In this document: positions 42,395-51,706 of the stretch, in pieces
Layout: each line of letters opens with the position of its first letter
Numbering within the stretch: position 1 is the stretch's first letter
NCBI RefSeq assembly: GCF_020783315.1
Contig: NZ_CP086063.1
Span: forward strand, 372,001-436,000
DNA: 64,000 nucleotides
From: Ferruginibacter lapsinanis
Lineage (GTDB): Bacteria > Bacteroidota > Bacteroidia > Chitinophagales > Chitinophagaceae
Direction: 5' to 3'
Program-made: the position numbers and the translations under genes
The notes under the pieces: generated by a model
The model's input: only the letters and a program-made list of their open reading frames with translations
Told to the model about the DNA's origin: nothing
Database searches by the model: none

Positions 42395-43654
42395 TTAGTA
42401 GCCGTATTTCTCTTTCCACAAAGTTTTTAAAAACTTTCTTAACTCTTCTTCTCTTGCATTTTTTCCAGGATCATAAAACGTTGTACCGCTGATCTCATTT
42501 GGTAAATACTCCTGAGCAGAAAAATTACTTTCATAATTATGTGAGTATTGATAGTCTTTACCATACCCTTCATTCTTCATTAATTTGGTTGGTGCATTTC
42601 TAATATGTAATGGAACTGATAAGTCTCCAAACTGCTGTACAGCTGCCATAGCTGTATTGATAGCCATATACGCAGCATTGCTCTTTGGCGAAGAGGCCAG
42701 GTAAGTAACGCATTGAGACAAGATAATCCTTGATTCGGGATAACCAATTTTATTCACCGCATCGAATGTGGCATTGGCAAATAATAATGCATTTGGATTG
42801 GCATTACCAATATCTTCACTTGCTAATATCAGCAAACGCCTGGCAATAAATTTCACATCTTCTCCCCCCTCTATCATTCTTGCCAACCAATATACTGCTG
42901 CATTGGGATCGCTGCCACGAATTGATTTGATAAATGCAGAGATCACATCATAATGCTGTTCTCCTTTTTTATCATACAAAGCAATCCTTTGTTGTGCTAT
43001 CTCCATCACCGCCTCATCAGTAACCACTACATTATTTCCCAATGTATCCGTTACCAGTTCAAAAAGATTCAGGAGCTTTCTTGCATCTCCTCCTGAAATA
43101 TTGATCAGTGCTTCTGTTTCTTTTAAGTCAATTTTTTTTGTTTGCAAAACAACATCTTTTTCAATGGCATGATGCAATAAAGCGATCAGATCATTCTTAT
43201 CCAATGCTTTTAAAATATATACCTGACTTCTACTTAACAACGCACTGTTCACTTCAAAGGAGGGATTCTCTGTAGTAGCGCCAATTAAAGTGATGATCCC
43301 TTTTTCAACAGCACCAAGCAATGCATCCTGCTGACCTTTATTAAAGCGATGAATTTCATCGATGAATAAAATAACATTGCTTTGCTTTTTTGCCAGATCA
43401 ATCACTTCCCTTACTTCTTTCACTCCACTACTGATGGCACTTAATGTATAGAAAGGAACTTGCAATGTATTGGCAATAATATTAGCGATAGTTGTTTTAC
43501 CAACACCCGGAGGGCCCCATAATATCATGCTAGGCACTTTTCCCTGCTCGATGGCTTTACGCAAAATACTTCCTTGTCCGGTCAGGTGTTGTTGTCCGGT
43601 CAATTCATCCAATGATGAAGGTCGTAAACGTTCGGCGAGAGGAGGAAGACTCAT
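42395..43654 (-). CDS. rarA: Replication-associated recombination protein A (MgsA)
   Basis: This 419-residue AAA+ ATPase resembles clamp-loader subunits and acts at stalled forks. It has Walker A LWGPPGVGKTTIANIIA (about 45-61), Walker B VILFIDEIHRFNKGQQDALL, sensor-1 LIGATTENPSF, then IVxxLISALHKS-like residues (YDVISAFIKSIRGSDPNAAVYWLARM) of the MgsA C-terminal domain. A TAAATTTG promoter box lies six bases before its start, and a terminator hairpin from aspS just upstream. It is the first gene of the run to elaA. The enzyme is complete and conventional. Confidence 0.95.
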   Translation of the reverse strand: MSLPPLAERLRPSSLDELTGQQHLTGQGSILRKAIEQGKVPSMILWGPPGVGKTTIANIIANTLQVPFYTLSAISSGVKEVREVIDLAKKQSNVILFIDEIHRFNKGQQDALLGAVEKGIITLIGATTENPSFEVNSALLSRSQVYILKALDKNDLIALLHHAIEKDVVLQTKKIDLKETEALINISGGDARKLLNLFELVTDTLGNNVVVTDEAVMEIAQQRIALYDKKGEQHYDVISAFIKSIRGSDPNAAVYWLARMIEGGEDVKFIARRLLILASEDIGNANPNALLFANATFDAVNKIGYPESRIILSQCVTYLASSPKSNAAYMAINTAMAAVQQFGDLSVPLHIRNAPTKLMKNEGYGKDYQYSHNYESNFSAQEYLPNEISGTTFYDPGKNAREEELRKFLKTLWKEKYGY

Positions 43655-43660
43655 AGACTA

Positions 43661-43668
43661 CAAATTTA
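43661..43668 (-). promoter_or_regulatory. Candidate -7 box of the rarA operon
   Basis: On the minus strand TAAATTTG matches TAnnTTTG, six bases before the rarA ATG. Confidence 0.4.
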
Positions 43669-43691
43669 CCGTAAAATGTTTGTTGTAAATA

Positions 43692-43722
43692 AAATGGCCG
43701 ACCAAAGACTGATCGACCATTT
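43692..43722 (-). terminator. Terminator after aspS
   Basis: On the minus strand AAATGGTCGATCA pairs with TGGTCGGCCATTT over 13 bp, with two G-U pairs, a 5-base loop and ATTTTATTT following. On the plus strand the same bases would have two mismatches, which shows its orientation. Confidence 0.75.
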
Positions 43723-43744
43723 ATAGATTTGTCAAAAGAGAATT

Positions 43745-45574
43745 TTATGCTTTCAGATCTAACTTTATCTGCAATTCATCAAATTGTTTTGCATCAATAC
43801 TTGAAGGCGCATCTAACATTACATCTCTGCCGCTGTTATTTTTAGGGAAAGCAATAAAATCACGGATACTTTCGCTTCCACCCAAGATAGCACATAATCT
43901 ATCGAAGCCAAAAGCCAATCCACCATGAGGAGGTGCACCGTATTCAAAAGCGCCTAATAAGAATCCGAATTTATGTTGTTGCTCTTGTTCATCCATTCCT
44001 AATGCGGCAAACATTTTTTCCTGTAATTCTCTTTGGAAGATACGAATACTACCACCACCGATCTCATTGCCATTCAATACCATATCATACGCATTGGCTT
44101 TGATGCCGGCATATGGATGCGCCAGGTAATTGGCTGCGTCTTCAATTACAGGATTGTTATTGATCATAACCGGTATATGATCCGGCTTAGGTGATGTGAA
44201 CGGATGATGTCTTGCTACCCAGCGATTATCTTCTTCTGCATATTCAAACAATGGGAAATCAAGTACCCATAATAATTTGAATTCATCTGCTTTACGCATA
44301 CCTAATTTATCCGCCATATACATACGCAGATCACTACTTGCTTTTCTTGTTTTTTCTTCTGCACCTGCCAATATTAAAATAAGATCGCCTGCTTTAGCAT
44401 TAGCAGCTTCAGCAATCGCCTTCAGTTTTTCTTCACTATAAAATTTATCTACACTGCTTTTAAAAGTGCCATCAGCATTACATTTAATGAACACCAATCC
44501 TTTCATACCGATCTGTGGTCGTTTTACCCACTCCGTTAGTTCATCAGTTTGCTTACGGGTATATTCGCTACAGCCCGGCACTGCAATAGCGATCACTGTT
44601 TCAGCATCATCAAACACACCAAACGATACGCCACCGATCAGGTCTGCTTTATTTTGCTTAGACGGGAAAGTATGTTGAGGGAATTTCAGATTACACAATT
44701 TGATATCAAAACGAATATCAGGCTTGTCATTTCCATATTGCCACATTGCTTCTTCCCAGGTAGTACGTTCTACCACATCTGTGTAATCAATATTCTTTAC
44801 ATCTTTAAAGATCCGTTTTACCAATCCTTCAAACATATTCAAAATATCTTCCTGCTCTACAAAACTCATCTCACAATCAATCTGTGTAAACTCGGGCTGA
44901 CGATCAGCTCTCAGATCTTCATCTCTGAAACATTTTACAATTTGATAGTATCTATCGTACCCACTTACCATCAACAATTGTTTAAATGTTTGCGGCGATT
45001 GTGGTAATGCGTAAAACTGTCCCGGATTCATTCTGCTTGGCACCACAAAATCTCTTGCGCCTTCGGGTGTAGATTTAATTAAGAATGGCGTTTCAATATC
45101 CATGAAGTTATTTTCATGCAAATAATTCCTGGTACTGCGACCAACTGCATAACGCAACTCCAGATTCTTTTTTACGATATTTCTACGCAGATCTAAAAAT
45201 CGATATTTCATTCTCAATTCGTCGCCGCCATCTGTATCATCCTGGATAGAAAATGGAGGTACGGCAGATTTATTTAAAATAGCAAATTCATTTACCAGTA
45301 TTTCAATGTCTCCGGTAGGAATATTGGCATTTTTATTACTACGCTCATTCACTACTCCTTTTACCTGCAAAACAAATTCCCTACCCAATGGATTGGCATC
45401 CAACTGGGCATTTAATTTTTCAGAAAAAAGTAATTGCGTAATACCGTAGCGATCACGGATATCTACAAATGTGATGCTACCGAATTTACGAACGGTTTGC
45501 ACCCATCCGCTGAGTGTTACTTCCTTATTTGCATCGGCTAACCTTAATTCGCCGCAGGTGTGAGATCTGTACAT
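43745..45574 (-). CDS. aspS: Aspartate-tRNA ligase
   Basis: This 609-residue class II synthetase charges tRNA with aspartate. It has the OB-fold anticodon domain ([22 protein letters not shown]), class II motif 2 ([21 protein letters not shown]) and motif 3 ([16 protein letters not shown]), with the large GAD insertion (residues about 290-430) typical of bacterial AspRS. Whether it is discriminating (Asp only) or also charges tRNA-Asn cannot be judged by eye. It has an upstream TATCTTTG box about 35 bases before the ATG and a terminator downstream. It is cytoplasmic and conventional. Confidence 0.96.
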   Translation of the reverse strand: MYRSHTCGELRLADANKEVTLSGWVQTVRKFGSITFVDIRDRYGITQLLFSEKLNAQLDANPLGREFVLQVKGVVNERSNKNANIPTGDIEILVNEFAILNKSAVPPFSIQDDTDGGDELRMKYRFLDLRRNIVKKNLELRYAVGRSTRNYLHENNFMDIETPFLIKSTPEGARDFVVPSRMNPGQFYALPQSPQTFKQLLMVSGYDRYYQIVKCFRDEDLRADRQPEFTQIDCEMSFVEQEDILNMFEGLVKRIFKDVKNIDYTDVVERTTWEEAMWQYGNDKPDIRFDIKLCNLKFPQHTFPSKQNKADLIGGVSFGVFDDAETVIAIAVPGCSEYTRKQTDELTEWVKRPQIGMKGLVFIKCNADGTFKSSVDKFYSEEKLKAIAEAANAKAGDLILILAGAEEKTRKASSDLRMYMADKLGMRKADEFKLLWVLDFPLFEYAEEDNRWVARHHPFTSPKPDHIPVMINNNPVIEDAANYLAHPYAGIKANAYDMVLNGNEIGGGSIRIFQRELQEKMFAALGMDEQEQQHKFGFLLGAFEYGAPPHGGLAFGFDRLCAILGGSESIRDFIAFPKNNSGRDVMLDAPSSIDAKQFDELQIKLDLKA

Positions 45575-45608
45575 TACTAATAATCAGTTATAAATTAAGA
45601 ATTGGCGG

Positions 45609-45616
45609 CAAAGATA
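45609..45616 (-). promoter_or_regulatory. Promoter -7 box of aspS
   Basis: On the minus strand TATCTTTG followed by CCG lies 35 bases before the ATG at 45574. No TTG is seen at -33. Confidence 0.45.
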
Positions 45617-45650
45617 CAAATTAAGGGATAGACTAAAATACCCGATTGTA

Positions 45651-47342
45651 TTAATAATTTCCTGCTGTTGGCACCTTCACCGGCATATCCATTTGCATAG
45701 TTGAAGCCAATGTAATGCCACAATCGCAGTTCTTGGGTTTAAGCCTTTCTATTTCTTTCAATTCTTTATCCGCTTCTCTTATTTTGTCAGCATTCTTTGA
45801 ATCTGTGATATCGGCAGATACATTATCCAAGCCCAAAGCCATGATCTCCTTTTTCAGTTCATCTTTGGTGATCGCTGAAATAGAAATATTTATTGTTTGC
45901 TTGGTTTGTGCATTAAAAACAGCCTTCCCATATACTATCTTACCATCATTTTCAGCAAATGCCAACACTATACAATTTGCTCCCTGTGGTAAAGGTATCC
46001 TGCCATCAGCCTCATCAAAACCATATCCTTTACCATCACCTAATTTTCCTCCATTAATAAATGCTTTTACCGATGGAATGATCAGGGTAACATTAAAATC
46101 TATCGAGTAATTTCCCTGCAAATGTACCATCAATTCACTGGGTACACAATTACTATAATCTTTCATCAATATATCAATATTGTACCAGCCTGTGGCAGTA
46201 ATATTGATAGTATAATAGGTAGCACCGGTATTAACAGGAGTAACTTTTGTGTTTTGTTCTAACGCAGGAGCAGCAGGTATCGTATCAGGTGGTGCCGGAG
46301 GCAGATTAGGTATCACTCTGTTCAAAGAGAAAAAATTTTCATTCTCTCTGATCAGTTGTTTTCTTTTATTTTCTATTTCGTTAATACGTGCACTGGCTTT
46401 ATAATACGCAATACAACTATCACAACAATTGTCTTTCAATTTTTCTTTCAGATCGGGACGTTTATCAGTTTCATTTTTGATATAACTAAATATGACATCA
46501 ATATCTTTATTTGATAAATTAGGAAATGCAGTCATTTCAGCACCGTATTTTTTCTTCTGACATTCATGATAGATATAAGCCTCATCTTCTTCAGATAAAT
46601 ATCCCGGATGCCCATCATGTAGTTGTACTTGTTTGTACATATTTTCCGGCGCAGGCGTATTTGCCTCATTACTTTTATACACGCCTTCTCCCTCTTTTTC
46701 AGAATCAGCGGTAAAAAAATTATGTCTTGTAAAAGCGTAGATCCATTCTTTGCTCCTTTTATCTGTAATACCATACAACGCAGGCCCCGTAAGCTCTTCA
46801 TACACTTTATGGCAATTACCGCAATTTGCAGTAAACAGATCTTTACCATGATCCAATTTTTTTGTTGTTTCATCTTCCGGCAGCGGCGAAGGATTGGTCC
46901 AGTTTATCTTTCCGTCTACAGTATCTCCTTTAAAAACTTTCATCTCACGATTGTAAGTTTTTGTAGGCACCAATATAGATAGTTGTTTTTTTATTTCAAC
47001 TTTATATCCGCTAGCTGCATCGAAATAGATCATTCCTCCACTACTCAATGCCTGCTTACCAGCCATGGTACTAAGTCCTGCCAATACAATATCTGTATTG
47101 CTAAGGGCTTCTTTAATTTCCAGCCTTACTTTGTTGCTGTCGCTTAGTAAACTGCCTTTGGGTATTTGAATAATGCAACCTTTTGCTGTTTGCACAACAG
47201 TATCTCTGTTTATATCTATCGTAAAAAATTGCGATTGAAGATTATCCTCGTTCAGCAATTTTGAAACTATCTTATTTTCTTTATCAGTGCAGGAAAAAAA
47301 GAAACAGGTTAGTATGGCAATTAATAGCAAATATGATCTCAT
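45651..47342 (-). CDS. Lipoprotein with embedded cytochrome c domain
   Basis: This 563-residue protein begins with a lipoprotein signal (MRSYLLLIAILTCFFFSC, lipid on Cys18). Residues about 40-150 are a beta domain with SSGGMIYFDAASGYKVEI and resemble surface lipoprotein folds. Residues about 165-300 form a mono-haem cytochrome c: CGNCH at residues 174-178 and a candidate distal Met in AEMTAFPNLSNKDIDVIFSY. Two later Cys (CCDSCI) near residue 306 could form a disulfide. The C-terminal part has a beta domain (TGWYNIDILMKDYSNCVPSE) and a helical tail. Electron transfer at the outer or inner membrane is inferred. Partners are not visible. Confidence 0.8.
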   Translation of the reverse strand: MRSYLLLIAILTCFFFSCTDKENKIVSKLLNEDNLQSQFFTIDINRDTVVQTAKGCIIQIPKGSLLSDSNKVRLEIKEALSNTDIVLAGLSTMAGKQALSSGGMIYFDAASGYKVEIKKQLSILVPTKTYNREMKVFKGDTVDGKINWTNPSPLPEDETTKKLDHGKDLFTANCGNCHKVYEELTGPALYGITDKRSKEWIYAFTRHNFFTADSEKEGEGVYKSNEANTPAPENMYKQVQLHDGHPGYLSEEDEAYIYHECQKKKYGAEMTAFPNLSNKDIDVIFSYIKNETDKRPDLKEKLKDNCCDSCIAYYKASARINEIENKRKQLIRENENFFSLNRVIPNLPPAPPDTIPAAPALEQNTKVTPVNTGATYYTINITATGWYNIDILMKDYSNCVPSELMVHLQGNYSIDFNVTLIIPSVKAFINGGKLGDGKGYGFDEADGRIPLPQGANCIVLAFAENDGKIVYGKAVFNAQTKQTINISISAITKDELKKEIMALGLDNVSADITDSKNADKIREADKELKEIERLKPKNCDCGITLASTMQMDMPVKVPTAGNY

Positions 47343-47412
47343 AACAGTATTTTATTATTAATTACTAAAGATGCAATAAAGTAACCAATTCCATACCATC
47401 ACTTTTATTTGA

Positions 47413-47766
47413 TCACATCGTTTCTATTGCATCCTTATGCATTGGCTTCCACCAAATATAATAATATGCCAGGATAACTACTCCTGTTATAAATGGAATG
47501 ATGGCCAGATGCTTGTAGGTATATTCACCAAATAATGGTAACGCATCAAAATGTAAAAATTCACTGATCATCCAGTAAGAGTTGGCCGTTATCCAGACAA
47601 CTATTGCAAGATTATGACATACTTCACTCATATACTGCCTGGTTCGGATAGCAATGACGATGGCAATGATCAAGGTAGGAAAGATCATTGCTATTCCCAA
47701 AGGTTTCCATATCATGCACCAGCTGATATCTTTCAACAACCAGAAAATAATATGCAGATTTTCCAT
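47413..47766 (-). CDS. Small integral membrane protein of unknown function
   Basis: This is a 117-residue protein from the ATG at 47766 (MENLHIIFWLLKDISWCMIW); another ATG at 47808 would add 14 less conserved residues. Four hydrophobic segments are seen (IIFWLLKDISWCMIWKPLGI, IFPTLIIAIVIAI, LAIVVWITANSYWMI, LAIIPFITGVVILAYYYI), linked by short polar loops, with a basic C-terminal tail. The motifs WLLKD and NSYWMISEF look like those of a short Bacteroidota membrane family that I know only as hypothetical. It is preceded by the endonuclease and followed by the cytochrome lipoprotein, both on the minus strand, with no obvious link. Confidence 0.6.
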   Translation of the reverse strand: MENLHIIFWLLKDISWCMIWKPLGIAMIFPTLIIAIVIAIRTRQYMSEVCHNLAIVVWITANSYWMISEFLHFDALPLFGEYTYKHLAIIPFITGVVILAYYYIWWKPMHKDAIETM

Positions 47767-47844
47767 TTTACGATATCGTAAAGGGATGGAATAGGTTTCT
47801 GTTGGCATTTGTTTTTTTGCAACAAATATATAAATATGAGCAAT

Positions 47845-47873
47845 AAAAAAGAGCTGCTTTTACAAGCAGCTCT
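47845..47873 (-). terminator. Terminator of the T9SS endonuclease gene
   Basis: A perfect stem AGAGCTGCTT / AAGCAGCTCT with loop TTAC is followed by a T run in the minus direction. Confidence 0.8.
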
Positions 47874-47896
47874 CAACCTATGACTAAAAATGATGA

Positions 47897-50650
47897 CTAT
47901 TTAATTTTGACAAATGACTGATGAATCAATTCACCCTCATTTTTTATAGTAACAAAATATTTGCCCGCTGCTAAAGTTTGTATGTTCAACGGAATAATAT
48001 TTTGTGTTGTTGTAACATTCTTCTGCATAATAGTTCTACCTATTGCATCTGTGATAGTTAAAATACTATTTGCCTTTAAGTTTTGTAATAATTTGATCGT
48101 TAATACATCTCTTGCAGGATTAGGATATATCAGCGTAGCTTTTACTGTATTATCCAATCTCACAGAAACGATCTTACTAAAAGATGCTCTTCCATCAATA
48201 TCGATCATTTTTAATCTGTAGTAAACAATCAGATTTGCACCGGTTAAAGCATTGTCTTCAAAAGAATAATTACTTAAATTTTGGGCGGGAATATTACCTA
48301 TTGCATAAAAATTAGCACCATCTATACTTCTTTCCACCTGGTAATTTTTAAATCCAACTTCTGCATTTGCTGACCAGTTCAATGAAATATTTTTGGTATT
48401 TTTTACTGCAGAAAAATCAATTAATTTAACAGGTATGATACACGAGAATGTTACGCATGAGAACATATCGTCTGCAAAACTGGGAACATCAACAAAAGGA
48501 TTTCTGTTGCCTTGTAAAGCGTAGATCGCATTGTTTCTGTCAATTTCTTTTTGACTTACAGGATCCAAATGATGCCATTTAAGCAACAACTGAATATACC
48601 AATCATCTAAAGAAGGATATGTAGTACCATTTAATGCTGCGTCTGCAAGGCCATTATTTTTCCATTTTACCATCGAATCCTGATAACGGGTGATCATGTA
48701 CAATTGAGCACGGGCTATATCACCTTTGTAAGCATCAACAGGCTCAAATACAGTACCGGTATAACAACCCGTAGTGTTCGGTCCTAATTTGCTTTTGTTT
48801 GAAATAGATGTAAAGGTTGGAGAAGTTACTTCACCATAAGGATTACTATCATGCTTTCCATTTACCCATCCATCAACAGGAAAAATGTGATGAATATCTG
48901 AATACATAGGATATACATTACCACCAAACCATTCTCTCGGAAAACTATGTTCTCTGTTATAACAATCACCTTCTTTACTATATGTTCCGCACTGATCTGT
49001 TATTGGTGTAAAAGTATATACTTCTGCAGCAGTAGGATTATCAGTATAAATATCCCAGATAATATCAGCAGTATTAGCATCATTTCTGTGCTTATCTATT
49101 GAATTAATGGCGTTCCAAACTCCGGGAGTATATGTTAATTGTGTAGTGTTGGCAGAAATGATCGTTTTTAAAGCGGTTTTTAAAGATGCGCATGTTAACC
49201 CAGTTGCGGCATTATAATAACCTGCAGGAATACCAGTAGCTGTATTGGTTGTTGTAGTATTACCAGTTAAAGGGGTTGTGGTTCTGTAAAAAGGAGCACC
49301 ATTACAATCTGCATTGGCAGCAAAAACGTAAAAATAATATTTGGTTCCTACTGTTAAACCATTCGCTACAAAAGATGTATTTGAAGTATAGTCTACTACC
49401 ACTCCATTGCCTAGCGTTTGATTTGTTGCATATGTTGTACCATTTGTCGGATTAACGCTTAAAGAACTACTGGTACTTCTTACAATCAAATATCTATTGG
49501 CTGTAGCAGAAGCTGTAAAACTTCCTAAAATTGTATTATTGGATGGAGTAAGATTCAACACCGTTGGAGAAGCCGCAGGCGTAGTGCAGGCAGGCAAAGC
49601 CAATGTGGATACATTATTGGTTAACGGAGCAGTTGATAAATAATTAGGCCCGTTCAGACAATCCTCAGAATTAAAAGCAAACACAAAATAATAATACAAT
49701 GTACTTGATGATAATCCTGCATCGCTGAAATTCGTGGCAGACCCTACAAAAACAACCGAGCCTCCCCCAAACGATTGACCTACTGTATACGTTGTTGCAT
49801 CAACAGGTGAAGCAGATAAAGAATTGCTGGTGCTTCTCACTACGAGATATTGATCTGGTGTAGTAACTGGTGCAGTAAATGACCCCGAAATACTTGTTGG
49901 ACTTGGAGTAAGTAATAATGCTGTAGGTTGTGCAGCAGGTTCAGCGCAAGCTGGTGTTGCAACAGAGCCAAATGTAATAGCCACATCATCTATCGAAAGC
50001 CCATCATCTGCTCCTGTAGCATCAACATCATCCCATCTAAACCAAAATGTTGTTCCGTTAGTAATATTTAAACCTGATATGGTAAAGGTTACAGCAGTTT
50101 TGTTTCCTGCAGCGTTACCATCCAAAGCACCAACGGTACCGCTGGTTTTAGGCGATGTAAAATCAAGATTATTTTCATCAGTCCATGTACCGGATGAAAG
50201 ACTTGTTGCATCAGTACTGTATTGAAAATTCAAAGTATCTAAACGACCGCTATTAGCACCTAATCTCCATTGTTCTCCTACATAAGTAACAGTAATGGAG
50301 GTTAATATTGAACCTGTATTATTGGTAAATGAAACGCCATATACTGAGTGCAAACTTCCTGAGGTTAATGAGCCTAATGCTCTTTCTGAATTTGATGCTG
50401 CTCCATAGCTATATGTGTTCCCTGAAGAAGCACCTCCGGCATCTACCCCATAAGTTGTATTAGGGCTACCACTACCTGTTTCCAAAAAAGTCCACCCTGA
50501 AGGCATTGCACTACCCGTTGCGCCGGTGCTCGCCAAAGTATTAAAGTCTTGAGTATAAGGAGTAATCGTATTTGTTATAACTACTTGAGATTTTGCAGAA
50601 AATGTCAAAACTGTCAAAAACAAGGCAACAAAATGTAATATTTTTTTCAT
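47897..50650 (-). CDS. T9SS-secreted endonuclease I with beta-sandwich modules
   Basis: This 917-residue protein (MKKILHFVALFLTVLTFSAK start; an ATG at 50656 adds MH) has a signal peptide. An N-terminal jelly-roll covers about 30-220 (FTNNTGSILTSITVTYVGEQ, DDVDATGADDGLSIDDVAI), then two fibronectin-like repeats (about 235-465). The endonuclease I domain (PF04231) runs about 470-740 with the catalytic core NREHSFPREWFGG, DIHHIFPVDGWVNGKHDSNP and a Cys-lined region. The T9SS type A sorting domain ends the protein (LIYPNPARDVLTIKL). It should degrade extracellular DNA or RNA. A TATTTTTG box lies at 50676. Confidence 0.93.
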   Translation of the reverse strand: MKKILHFVALFLTVLTFSAKSQVVITNTITPYTQDFNTLASTGATGSAMPSGWTFLETGSGSPNTTYGVDAGGASSGNTYSYGAASNSERALGSLTSGSLHSVYGVSFTNNTGSILTSITVTYVGEQWRLGANSGRLDTLNFQYSTDATSLSSGTWTDENNLDFTSPKTSGTVGALDGNAAGNKTAVTFTISGLNITNGTTFWFRWDDVDATGADDGLSIDDVAITFGSVATPACAEPAAQPTALLLTPSPTSISGSFTAPVTTPDQYLVVRSTSNSLSASPVDATTYTVGQSFGGGSVVFVGSATNFSDAGLSSSTLYYYFVFAFNSEDCLNGPNYLSTAPLTNNVSTLALPACTTPAASPTVLNLTPSNNTILGSFTASATANRYLIVRSTSSSLSVNPTNGTTYATNQTLGNGVVVDYTSNTSFVANGLTVGTKYYFYVFAANADCNGAPFYRTTTPLTGNTTTTNTATGIPAGYYNAATGLTCASLKTALKTIISANTTQLTYTPGVWNAINSIDKHRNDANTADIIWDIYTDNPTAAEVYTFTPITDQCGTYSKEGDCYNREHSFPREWFGGNVYPMYSDIHHIFPVDGWVNGKHDSNPYGEVTSPTFTSISNKSKLGPNTTGCYTGTVFEPVDAYKGDIARAQLYMITRYQDSMVKWKNNGLADAALNGTTYPSLDDWYIQLLLKWHHLDPVSQKEIDRNNAIYALQGNRNPFVDVPSFADDMFSCVTFSCIIPVKLIDFSAVKNTKNISLNWSANAEVGFKNYQVERSIDGANFYAIGNIPAQNLSNYSFEDNALTGANLIVYYRLKMIDIDGRASFSKIVSVRLDNTVKATLIYPNPARDVLTIKLLQNLKANSILTITDAIGRTIMQKNVTTTQNIIPLNIQTLAAGKYFVTIKNEGELIHQSFVKIK

Positions 50651-50675
50651 ATGCATATTGATTATAAAAAATTTG

Positions 50676-50683
50676 CAAAAATA
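50676..50683 (-). promoter_or_regulatory. Candidate -7 box of the endonuclease gene
   Basis: On the minus strand TATTTTTG fits TAnnTTTG and lies 26 bases before the ATG at 50650. Confidence 0.35.
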
Positions 50684-50733
50684 AAGATACGAATTGTTAT
50701 TTTAAATCAACAAAATGTATACCCTTAATTAAC

Positions 50734-50765
50734 AAAAAAAGCCTGCCGAGTAAATTCGACAGACT
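50734..50765 (-). terminator. Terminator of rpsT
   Basis: On the minus strand AGTCTGTCGA pairs with TCGGCAGGCT (10 bp, G-U pairs included), loop ATTTAC, followed by seven T residues. Confidence 0.8.
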
Positions 50766-50791
50766 GTATAGTATTTTTTGATTATTGTAGA

Positions 50792-51049
50792 TTACTTTGC
50801 TAGAGCATTCACTTTTTTAGCCAGCTTTCTTTTCAGATTAGCAGCTTTATTTTTGTGAATAGTTCCTCTTTTAGCTAATTTATCAATCATCGAAGCAACT
50901 CCAGGTAATTTATCTGCAGCAGCTGCTTTTTCATCAATTGCTCTGATATCACGTATTGCATTACGAGTAGTCTTTCCGTAATAACGGTTACGCTCGTTAC
51001 GTTTACGACTTTGACGGACATCTTTTTTTGTAGCTGAGTGATTTGCCAT
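50792..51049 (-). CDS. rpsT: 30S ribosomal protein S20
   Basis: This 85-residue, strongly basic helical protein binds 16S rRNA early in small-subunit assembly. The start MANHSATKKDVRQSRKRNERN and the Lys-rich tail KNKAANLKRKLAKKVNAL are diagnostic. It has its own strong promoter (TATCTTTGCAGCC) 21 bases upstream and a terminator downstream, so it is monocistronic. Confidence 0.97.
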   Translation of the reverse strand: MANHSATKKDVRQSRKRNERNRYYGKTTRNAIRDIRAIDEKAAAADKLPGVASMIDKLAKRGTIHKNKAANLKRKLAKKVNALAK

Positions 51050-51069
51050 TTAATTCTTTTTTTGGGCTG

Positions 51070-51077
51070 CAAAGATA
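51070..51077 (-). promoter_or_regulatory. Promoter -7 box of rpsT
   Basis: On the minus strand TATCTTTG followed by CAGCCC is the textbook Bacteroidota form, 21 bases before the rpsT start. Confidence 0.6.
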
Positions 51078-51138
51078 GGGAAAACTATTTGATAAATGTT
51101 ATTTAAGATTGAATAATTTTACTTCTTAAACGTAAAAA

Positions 51139-51636
51139 TTGTATAATCGCCTGTTTTTATTGGTTTTACACTGTATATCCCTTGTTTTATTGGGTTTTGG
51201 ATGGGTAATGGATATGCTAAAAATTGACATTTCGGCTCATTTTGTCGTAGATCTTTCTCTTTTTAATGAAAAAAGAAGTATTATAAGTATGCTCAGATCG
51301 CTTTGGGTAGGAGCTAATTACTTTCCTTTTTGCCTGATAGCATTCTTTGGTATGATTATCCCTCTTTTGAAATCGGGTGTTATTTTCTATATTTTATTGG
51401 ATAAAAAGGAAAATATAAATCTTTATAGATATATGACCGTAATTAGCAAATGGGCTATGGCAGATGTATTTGCTATCAGTATATTAGTCGCCTTTTTCAG
51501 TGCAAATGCCATGGAAAATATAAATGCAAATTTGGAACCAGGCTTTTATTTTTTTTCATCATATGTTCTCCTCAGCGCAATCGTTACCACATTATTAGGT
51601 AAAATCGTCGGTAATCAATCACCAATCAACAGTTAA
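51139..51636 (+). CDS. PqiA-like membrane protein with a TTG start
   Basis: This 165-residue protein has four hydrophobic helices (LFLLVLHCISLVLLGFGWVM, YFPFCLIAFFGMIIPLLKSG, MADVFAISILVAFFSANAM, FSSYVLLSAIVTTLLGKIV). The segment ISKWAMADVFAISILVAFFS is typical of paraquat-inducible protein A (PqiA) domains. An in-frame stop lies six bases upstream of TTG 51139 and the first ATG comes only at residue 24, which would delete most of helix 1; so TTG is chosen. PqiA proteins work with MCE-domain PqiB in lipid transport, but none is adjacent here. It precedes sucA by 70 bases. Confidence 0.65.
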   Translation: MYNRLFLLVLHCISLVLLGFGWVMDMLKIDISAHFVVDLSLFNEKRSIISMLRSLWVGANYFPFCLIAFFGMIIPLLKSGVIFYILLDKKENINLYRYMTVISKWAMADVFAISILVAFFSANAMENINANLEPGFYFFSSYVLLSAIVTTLLGKIVGNQSPINS

Positions 51637-51706
51637 TTTACCGATATTTGCTTTCGCATTTATTGCCAATAAACCCCAAAAGGATTTAATAAATTTTCAG
51701 TTCAAC

